Shown here piece after piece: positions 17,585-23,476 of a stretch of DNA of 64,000 nucleotides (its first letter is position 1; each line of letters begins with the position of its first letter). The notes under the pieces were generated by a model that searched no databases, was not told the origin of the DNA, and worked only from the letters and a program-made list of their open reading frames with translations. A program made the translations under genes and the position numbers. Location of the stretch: positions 124,001 to 188,000 of the forward strand of contig NZ_JACCFG010000003.1 in assembly GCF_013416555.1 (NCBI RefSeq), given 5' to 3'. This stretch comes from Sphingomonas sp. R-74633 (lineage in GTDB: Bacteria > Pseudomonadota > Alphaproteobacteria > Sphingomonadales > Sphingomonadaceae).

Positions 17585-18535
17585 ATGGCTACTATTCTCG
17601 ACGAGGTGCCTCTCGTCTCGATGGCCGAGCAGGCGAACGACCCCGAGGGGTTCGCGCAGAAGTTCGGCCAGTCGTTCCGCCGCTTCGGCTTCGCGATGGT
17701 CGCCGATCACGGCGTGCCGCAGGAACTGATCGACCGCGCCTGGGCCAAGACCAAGGAATTCTTCGCGCTGAGCGAGGAAGAGAAGCGGCAATACCACATT
17801 CCCGGCGGCGGCGGCGCGCGCGGGCTGACGCCGTTCAAGACCGAGATCGCCAAGGGTGCGACGCATGTCGACCTGAAGGAATTCTGGCATATCGGCCGCG
17901 AGCTGGCCAAGGGCCACCGCTTCGAGAAGGACATGGCGCCGAACATCTGGCCGCATGCGCCCGAGGGCTTCAAGGAAACCTTCCTCGAGCTGTTCCAGGC
18001 GCTGGACGATGCCGGCGACCGGCTGCTCTCGGCGATCGCGGTCTATCTCGGGCTCGAGCCGCACTGGTTCGACCGGGCGGTGAAGGACGGCAATTCGGTG
18101 CTGCGCCTGCTCCATTATCCGCCGGTGGCGGCCGATGCCCCCGAAGTGCGCGCGGGCGCGCATGAGGACATCAACCTGATCACGCTGCTGCTCGGTGCCG
18201 AGGAAGCCGGGCTCGAGCTGCTCGACAAGGATGGGCGCTGGCTCGCGGTCAAGCCGCCCCAGGGCGCGATGGTGGTCAATGTCGGCGACATGCTGCAGCG
18301 GCTGACCAACCATTATCTGCCCTCGACGACGCACCGCGTGGTCAACCCGCCGGTCGAGCGCCGCGGCACCGCGCGCTACTCGATGCCCTTCTTCCTGCAT
18401 CCCGCGCCGGACTTCATGATCGAGACGCTGCCGTCGACGATCACCGAAGAAAGCCCCAACCGCTATCCGGAGCCGATCAGCGCGCACGACTATCTGTTCG
18501 AGCGGCTGGTCGAGATCGGGCTGATCAAGAAGTAA
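17585..18535 (+). CDS. isopenicillin-N-synthase-like 2-oxoglutarate/Fe(II) dioxygenase
   Basis: 316 residues. The iron-binding facial triad is visible: AGAHEDINLITLL (His-x-Asp, about residues 198-200) and STTHRVVNP (distal His, about residue 255), followed by the co-substrate-binding Arg-x-Ser in ARYSMPFFLHP. The N-terminal DIOX_N domain includes RRFGFAMVADHGVP. This superfamily hydroxylates or desaturates small molecules, and IPNS itself cyclises a tripeptide without 2-oxoglutarate. No biosynthetic genes flank it, so the substrate is unknown. A palindromic repeat follows before hom. Confidence 0.88.
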   Translation: MATILDEVPLVSMAEQANDPEGFAQKFGQSFRRFGFAMVADHGVPQELIDRAWAKTKEFFALSEEEKRQYHIPGGGGARGLTPFKTEIAKGATHVDLKEFWHIGRELAKGHRFEKDMAPNIWPHAPEGFKETFLELFQALDDAGDRLLSAIAVYLGLEPHWFDRAVKDGNSVLRLLHYPPVAADAPEVRAGAHEDINLITLLLGAEEAGLELLDKDGRWLAVKPPQGAMVVNVGDMLQRLTNHYLPSTTHRVVNPPVERRGTARYSMPFFLHPAPDFMIETLPSTITEESPNRYPEPISAHDYLFERLVEIGLIKK

Positions 18536-18548
18536 CAAGCAAAACTTG

Positions 18549-18688
18549 CTTCCCCTCCCTGAAAGGGAGGGGCTAGGGGTGGGTCAGCGGCGGACGAGGC
18601 TCGATGCCTCGGCCGTCGCTTTCATGTCGGGCGTCAAGCTCGCGTTGCTCGCAACCCACCCCCGACCCCTCCCTTCCAGGGAGGGGAG
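18549..18688. repeat. family-B intergenic palindromic repeat element
   Basis: 140 bp. The left arm (18549-18584) and right arm (18654-18688) are near-perfect reverse complements over about 35 bp, and each arm is itself a hairpin (CCCCTCCCT-gaa-AGGGAGGGG on the left). The arms also carry AGGGGTGGGT and ACCCACCCCCG. The right end supplies GGGAGGGGAG just 11 bp before the hom ATG, so the repeat may provide the ribosome-binding site of hom. Confidence 0.8.
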
Positions 18689-18699
18689 TGAGAGAGATC

Positions 18700-19992
18700 A
18701 TGACCGAACCGCTTCGTATCGCACTTGCAGGCCTTGGCACCGTCGGCGCGGGCGTTATCCGCCTGATCGACGCGAATGGCGAACTGATCGCCCGCCGTGC
18801 CGGCCGGCCGATCGAAGTGGTCGCGATCTCGGCGCGCGACCGCGCCAAGGATCGCGGCGTCGACATCTCGCGCTTCGACTGGGTCGACGATACCGCCGCG
18901 CTGGCACGCCATCCCAAGGCGGATGTGGTGGTCGAACTGGTCGGCGGATCGGACGGCCCTGCCCTCACGCTTGCCCGCGCCTCGCTCGCCGGCGGCAAGA
19001 GCTTCGTCACCGCCAACAAGGCGATGATCGCGCATCATGGCCTCGAGCTCGCCAGCGCCGCGGAAAACGCCGGGCTCGCGCTCAAGTTCGAAGCGGCGGT
19101 TGCTGGCGGCGTGCCGGTGATCAAGGGGCTACGCGAAGGCGCCGCGGCGAACGAGATCGCCCGCGTCTATGGCATTCTCAACGGCACCTGCAATTTCATC
19201 CTGTCCAAGATGGAAGCCGAGGGCCGCGACTTCGCCGATATCCTGAGCGAAGCGCAGCGGCTGGGTTATGCGGAAGCCGATCCCAGCTTCGACATCGACG
19301 GCGTCGATGCCGCGCACAAGCTGTCGATCCTTGCCAGCCTGGCCTTCGGCACGCAGCCGGCGTTCGACCAGGTAGCGATCACCGGCGTGCGCCACGTCAT
19401 CGCGGCGGACATCGCCGAGGCGGCGGCGCTCGGCTACCGGGTGCGGCTGCTCGGCGTGGCCGATGCCGGCGCGGGCGGGCTGTTCCAGCGCGTCCACCCG
19501 CACCTCGTGCCGCTGAGCCATCCGCTGGCGCATGTGACGGGATCGACCAACGCGGTCGTCGCCGAGGGCAATTTCGTCGGCCGGCTGCTGTTCCAGGGCG
19601 CGGGTGCCGGTGACGGCCCGACCGCTTCCGCCGTGGTCGCCGATCTGATCGACATCGCGCGCGGCGAATTCGGCCCGCCCTATGCGATGCCCGCCACCGC
19701 ACTTGCCAGCCAGAACGCCGCCAATGCCGGCGAGCGCACCGGCCGCGCCTATGTGCGCTTCACCGTGGCGGACAAGGTCGGTGTGCTCGCCGAGATCGCC
19801 GCAGCGATGCGCGACGCCGGCGTGTCGATCGAGAGCCTGATGCAGCGCGGCGCCAATCCGGACGGCAGCGTGCTCGTCGCCATCGTCACGCATGAAGGGC
19901 CCGAGCGCGCGGTCGCCGAAGCGCTCGACAAGCTGCGCGGATCGGCCAGCCTCACCGGCGAGCCGATGTGGATGCATATCCTCGCGGGTTAA
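18700..19992 (+). CDS. hom: homoserine dehydrogenase
   Basis: 430 residues, the normal length of a monofunctional enzyme. It reduces aspartate semialdehyde to homoserine for Met, Thr and Ile synthesis. The NAD(P)-binding motif IALAGLGTVGAGV is at the N-terminus, followed by the catalytic-domain signature ILNGTCNFILSKM and EADPSFDIDGVDAAHKLSIL with the conserved Asp/Lys pair. The C-terminal 80 residues form an ACT domain (FTVADKVGVLAEIAAAMRDAGVSIESL), implying feedback control by threonine. The start at 18700 follows a GGGAGGGGAG site that lies in the end of a repeat element. Its TAA overlaps the TAA of the convergent neighbour. Confidence 0.95.
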   Translation: MTEPLRIALAGLGTVGAGVIRLIDANGELIARRAGRPIEVVAISARDRAKDRGVDISRFDWVDDTAALARHPKADVVVELVGGSDGPALTLARASLAGGKSFVTANKAMIAHHGLELASAAENAGLALKFEAAVAGGVPVIKGLREGAAANEIARVYGILNGTCNFILSKMEAEGRDFADILSEAQRLGYAEADPSFDIDGVDAAHKLSILASLAFGTQPAFDQVAITGVRHVIAADIAEAAALGYRVRLLGVADAGAGGLFQRVHPHLVPLSHPLAHVTGSTNAVVAEGNFVGRLLFQGAGAGDGPTASAVVADLIDIARGEFGPPYAMPATALASQNAANAGERTGRAYVRFTVADKVGVLAEIAAAMRDAGVSIESLMQRGANPDGSVLVAIVTHEGPERAVAEALDKLRGSASLTGEPMWMHILAG

Positions 19993-20303
19993 TTGTCGCC
20001 GAGACTGGTCTTGAGCACGGTCCGGCCGTCGCGCGGGCACCAGGGTGCGCCGGTGGTGCCACAGGCCATGCCGGTGCTCTTCACTGCATCGGTCTTGGGA
20101 TCGACGACTTCGGTGCTGGCCAGCGGCAGCCGGTAGCGCGTGTTCGGATCGGTCGGCGTCGCGACCAGCACGCTGCGCGTCGGCGCGGCGCGGGCCGGGA
20201 TGCGGGTGATGCGCGCCACGCGCGTCGTCCGCGCCTTCCGATAGCGCTGCGGATTGTCGGCAGTGGTGACGGCGCCGGACAGCGCCAGAGCGAGAAGCAG
20301 CAT
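19989..20303 (-). CDS. small secreted protein, paralogue of its neighbour
   Basis: 104 residues with a signal peptide (MLLLALALSGAVTTA). The mature part is basic at first (RYRKARTTRVARITRIPARA) and contains TRYRLPLASTEVVDPKTDA followed by a CGTTGAPWCP cysteine pair. The adjacent gene at 20360-20719 carries RYRVPLATTYADPDTDA and also two late cysteines, so the two are diverged paralogues. A CGGGAG site precedes the ATG at 20303. Its stop codon overlaps that of hom as TTAA. Function unknown. Confidence 0.65.
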   Translation of the reverse strand: MLLLALALSGAVTTADNPQRYRKARTTRVARITRIPARAAPTRSVLVATPTDPNTRYRLPLASTEVVDPKTDAVKSTGMACGTTGAPWCPRDGRTVLKTSLGDN

Positions 20304-20359
20304 GGGAGCTCCCGAATGAGGTTCACCGCGCCCAACGCACGGCTTGCCTTCGGTGTCCC

Positions 20360-20719
20360 TCAGGGTGCGAGATCGCGCCGGACGTAATGGACGCCGCGCG
20401 AATTCACCGTCGCGGTCACGCCCACCGATCCGCAGCGCACGGTGAAGGCACCCTCGCCGCACGGCGCATGCCCGTCCGCGCCGTCGAACAGCCGGGTGAG
20501 CCTGCCTGCGTCGGTGTCCGGGTCGGCATAGGTCGTCGCCAGCGGCACTCGGTAGCGGTCCGCCTCGCGGCGCGAGCAGACGACGATTTCATTCTCGTCG
20601 CGGGCGCGCTTGCACTCCGGATTGGCCGACCAGTGCTGGCGATGCATCGCCATCGCCTCGGCCGGGGTGGCCGGCGGCGACTGATCCTGGGCGAGCAGCA
20701 GCAAGGCATGGAAAAGCAT
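20360..20719 (-). CDS. small secreted Cys-containing protein, paralogue of its neighbour
   Basis: 119 residues with a short hydrophobic N-terminus (MLFHALLLLAQDQS) and the conserved region NPECKRARDENEIVVCSRRE leading into ADRYRVPLATTYADPDTDA. The pattern of a cysteine, an acidic IVVC motif, then RYR[VL]PL is a recurrent small exported module in sphingomonads; its function is unknown to me. Four cysteines suggest two disulfides. A GGAGGA site precedes the start. It is expressed from the strand opposite to glpX. Confidence 0.65.
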   Translation of the reverse strand: MLFHALLLLAQDQSPPATPAEAMAMHRQHWSANPECKRARDENEIVVCSRREADRYRVPLATTYADPDTDAGRLTRLFDGADGHAPCGEGAFTVRCGSVGVTATVNSRGVHYVRRDLAP

Positions 20720-20870
20720 CGCACATCCTCCGCCCCCGGAACCGCTTCGCTAGCGCAACGATATGGCGGAATTGCGGACATCGCCGCCTGACAACGTTAG
20801 CGGCATCGACAAGTGGCGCGCCCCTGCCTAATCGCCGCCCCAAGTTCCAACCGCCGGGGTACTCCAGTTC

Positions 20871-21839
20871 ATGTCGCAGACCGCCAGCCACGCGCTTGAC
20901 CGCGTCCTCGTCCTCGAAATGGTGCGCGTGACCGAAGCGGCGGCGATCGCCGCCTCGACGCTCACCGGCCGCGGCGACGAGAAGGCGGCCGACGCCGCCG
21001 CCGTCGAAGCGATGCGCGATGCGCTCAACAAGCTCTATCTCGACGGCACGGTGGTGATCGGCGAGGGCGAGCGCGACGAGGCGCCGATGCTGTTCATCGG
21101 CGAGAAGGTCGGTGCGGCGCAGGGCAAGGGCCCGGCGATCGACATTGCGCTCGATCCGCTCGAAGGCACCACGATCTGCGCCAAGGCCGGCCCCAATGCG
21201 CTGGCGGTGCTTGCGGTGGCCGAGCAGGGCGGCCTGCTCAATGCGCCCGACGTCTACATGGACAAGATCGCGGTCGGCCCGGGCTATCCCGAGGGCGTGA
21301 TCGACCTTGCCAAATCGGCGACCGAGAATGTGCATGCGATCGCCAAGGCCAAGGGCGTGCAGCCGCACGAGATCATCGCCTGCGTGCTCGATCGCCCGCG
21401 CCACGAGAAGCTGATCGCCGAGCTGCGCGGCATCGGTTGCGGTGTGGTGCTGATCGGCGACGGCGACGTGGCCGGCGTGATCGCCACTACCAATCCCGAG
21501 ACGACGATCGACGTCTATATGGGTCAGGGCGGCGCCCCCGAGGGTGTGCTCGCCTGCGCGGCGCTGCGCTGCGTCGGCGGCCAGTTCAAGGGCCGGCTGA
21601 TCTTCCGCAACGACGACGAGCGCGCCCGCGCCCGCAAATGGGGCATCGAGGATCTCGACAAGATCTACGACCTGACCGAGCTCGCCAAGGGCGACTGCAT
21701 CTTCGCTGCGACGGGCGTGACCGACGGCTCGCTGCTCGAGGGCGTGAAGCGCTTCGCCGGCAAGATGACCACCGAGAGCGTGGTGATGCGCGCGCATTCG
21801 GGCACGGTGCGCTGGGTGAAGGGCGAGCATCGGATCTGA
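20871..21839 (+). CDS. glpX: class II fructose-1,6-bisphosphatase
   Basis: 322 residues, the usual GlpX length. It dephosphorylates fructose-1,6-bisphosphate in gluconeogenesis and in the pentose pathways. Conserved segments are GEGERDEAPML (metal site), DIALDPLEGTT (the DPLEGT metal/phosphate motif), DRPRHEKLI and IFAATGVTDGSLLEGV. It lies just downstream of hom on the same strand, beyond two minus-strand genes. No clear ribosome site precedes the ATG at 20871. A 12-bp stem repeat follows the gene and separates it from the convergent MNIO operon. Confidence 0.96.
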   Translation: MSQTASHALDRVLVLEMVRVTEAAAIAASTLTGRGDEKAADAAAVEAMRDALNKLYLDGTVVIGEGERDEAPMLFIGEKVGAAQGKGPAIDIALDPLEGTTICAKAGPNALAVLAVAEQGGLLNAPDVYMDKIAVGPGYPEGVIDLAKSATENVHAIAKAKGVQPHEIIACVLDRPRHEKLIAELRGIGCGVVLIGDGDVAGVIATTNPETTIDVYMGQGGAPEGVLACAALRCVGGQFKGRLIFRNDDERARARKWGIEDLDKIYDLTELAKGDCIFAATGVTDGSLLEGVKRFAGKMTTESVVMRAHSGTVRWVKGEHRI

Positions 21840-21848
21840 TCCACCCCT

Positions 21849-21876
21849 CGTCATCCCCGCGAAGGCGGGGATGACG
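21849..21876. repeat. family-C short palindromic repeat / bidirectional terminator-like hairpin
   Basis: Perfect 12-bp stem CGTCATCCCCGC (21849-21860) and GCGGGGATGACG (21865-21876) with a GAAG loop, placed exactly between the convergent ends of glpX and the DUF2063 gene. This sequence type is a widespread REP-like unit in proteobacteria. It lacks a T-tract but could stop or insulate convergent transcription. Confidence 0.75.
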
Positions 21877-21882
21877 GCGTAG

Positions 21883-22635
21883 TTAAGCCCCCGCCACCAA
21901 CCCATGCGCCGCTGCGAACGGCAGCCACCCCGCCAGCCGCGCCTCTCCGGCCACCGCCTGCGCCGGATCGCCGGGCAGCGTAGACAGCCAGTCGAACTGC
22001 CAGGGTTCGAGCGGATAACAGGCAACGCGGTAATGTGCCCGGGCCACCGCGAGCAGCATCGCCTCGCTGCGCGGCGGCACCGGTTCGCCGGTCGCGAGCA
22101 TTTCGGAAAAGTCGAACGGCAGCGCGAGCAGCCGCACGCTGTCGGGCCGCCACCAGCGGCGCGGGGTGGCGAGTGCGAGTATGTCGGCGATCGCCGGTTC
22201 GAGCCCCGGCAAGGGGTGCGCCGCGCGCTCGATTCCGCGCGCGCGGTGGACCTCCGCCTTGGTCCTCTCGATCCGTGCCAGTGCGGCGGGGATCGCCCCG
22301 ACATCCTGTGCGCCGCCGGGTGGGCGCGACGCCTCCAGCCAGTCGGCAAAGCCCGCGCCGAACTCGTAGAGCGTGTAGCTGCGCGAGGGATGCGCGGCGA
22401 TATAGCCTTGCGCGAACAGGGCGAAGGCGGTCGGCCCGGCGAGCGCGCTGAGCAGCGGATATTCGCTCTCGAGGCACTCGATCAGCCGCTGGCGATAGCC
22501 GCTGGCATAGATGGCAACGCGATCCTCGGCGGTAAGGCGGTTGTCGCCATGGACATGCGCGCGGGCATCGGGCGCGGAAGCGGCGAGGATCGCGTCCTGC
22601 ATCCAGTCCTGCAGCGTGGCGAGATCAGGCGGCAA
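21883..22635 (-). CDS. DUF2063 (BufC/HvfC-like) MNIO partner protein
   Basis: 250 residues with the DUF2063 N-terminal domain: RLTAEDRVAIYASGYRQRL, then ECLESEYPLLSALAG and SYTLYEFGAGFADWLE. In bufferin-type and related systems this family binds the precursor and presents it to the DUF692 oxidase. The likely start is TTG at 22635 with GAGGGG upstream, overlapping the end of the MNIO gene by 11 bp, which implies translational coupling. The C-terminal half (PFDFSEMLATGEPVPPRSEAM onward) is typical of the longer HvfC-like forms. The annotation as DNA-binding is historical. The partner role is inferred from family knowledge and context. Confidence 0.85.
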   Translation of the reverse strand: MPPDLATLQDWMQDAILAASAPDARAHVHGDNRLTAEDRVAIYASGYRQRLIECLESEYPLLSALAGPTAFALFAQGYIAAHPSRSYTLYEFGAGFADWLEASRPPGGAQDVGAIPAALARIERTKAEVHRARGIERAAHPLPGLEPAIADILALATPRRWWRPDSVRLLALPFDFSEMLATGEPVPPRSEAMLLAVARAHYRVACYPLEPWQFDWLSTLPGDPAQAVAGEARLAGWLPFAAAHGLVAGA

Positions 22636-23476
22636 CGCACAGCCCCTCGCGCACCCGCCGCGCCTTGGCCAGTTCGGCGGCGACCACATCGAAGGCGGGG
22701 ACATTGGCATCCCATTCGACCATCGTCGCGACCGGCCCGCAGCGCTCCCACAGGCGCGCATAGAGCGGCCACACCGCATCGGGGACCGGCGCGTCGTGCG
22801 TGTCGATCAGATGCGTGCCGTGATCGCTCGGGCCGGCGAGATGGACCTGGACGACATGCTCGGCGGGGATCGCATCGATATAGGTCAGCGGATCGAGCGC
22901 ATGATTGAAGCTCGAGACATGGACATTGTTTACGTCGAGCAGCAGCCCGCAGCCGGTCAACTCGCACAGCCGCGCGAGGAATTCTGCCTCGTGCATCTGG
23001 CTGGCGCGGAATTCGAGATAGGTACTCGGGTTCTCGACGATCAACGGGCGGCCGAGGAAATCCTGCACCGCCGCGACGCGGCCGGCGACATGGTCGAGCG
23101 CCGCCTCGGTGAGCGGGATCGGCAGCAGATCGTGGCTGTTCACTCCCTGCACCCCGGTCCAGCAAAGATGGTCCGAGATCCACAGCGGCCGGAAGCGCTC
23201 GGCCAGATCGCGCAGCTTGGCGAGGTACCCCATGTCGAGCGGCGCGGTGCTGCCGATCGACAGCGACACGCCGTGGAGCACCACCGGGCGGTGCTCCGCG
23301 ACATGCTCGAACACGCGCATCCCCCAGCCCTGATTGTCGAGCAGATTCTCGGTGATCGCCTCGAACCAGTCGACGCCCCAATTTTCCGGGGGCGTCGACA
23401 TCAGATAGGGGAAATGCTCCTCGCGCAGTCCCAGCCCGTCGCCGGGATTGGGCAGGCCGAGCCGGGGCGCGGCCAT
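22625..23476 (-). CDS. DUF692 multinuclear non-haem iron-dependent oxidase (MNIO, BufB/MbnB/TglH-like)
   Basis: 283 residues with the TIM-barrel DUF692 fold. Metal-ligand candidates seen are His68 (VVLHGVSLSIGS), His103 (SDHLCW), Glu148 (VENPSTY), Asp181/Asn184/His186 (LLLDVNNVHVS), His212 (VQVHLAG), Asp225/His227 (LIDTHDAP), and Glu254/Asp256 (MVEWDAN). The family uses a mixed-valence di- or tri-iron centre to modify cysteines of ribosomal peptides, giving oxazolone/thioamide or thiooxazole groups. The ATG overlaps the stop of the upstream ferritin-like gene as TGATG, and the end overlaps the DUF2063 start. No bufferin-like small precursor is nearby, so the substrate is probably the upstream Cys-rich protein. 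Confidence 0.92.
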   Translation of the reverse strand: MAAPRLGLPNPGDGLGLREEHFPYLMSTPPENWGVDWFEAITENLLDNQGWGMRVFEHVAEHRPVVLHGVSLSIGSTAPLDMGYLAKLRDLAERFRPLWISDHLCWTGVQGVNSHDLLPIPLTEAALDHVAGRVAAVQDFLGRPLIVENPSTYLEFRASQMHEAEFLARLCELTGCGLLLDVNNVHVSSFNHALDPLTYIDAIPAEHVVQVHLAGPSDHGTHLIDTHDAPVPDAVWPLYARLWERCGPVATMVEWDANVPAFDVVAAELAKARRVREGLCVAA

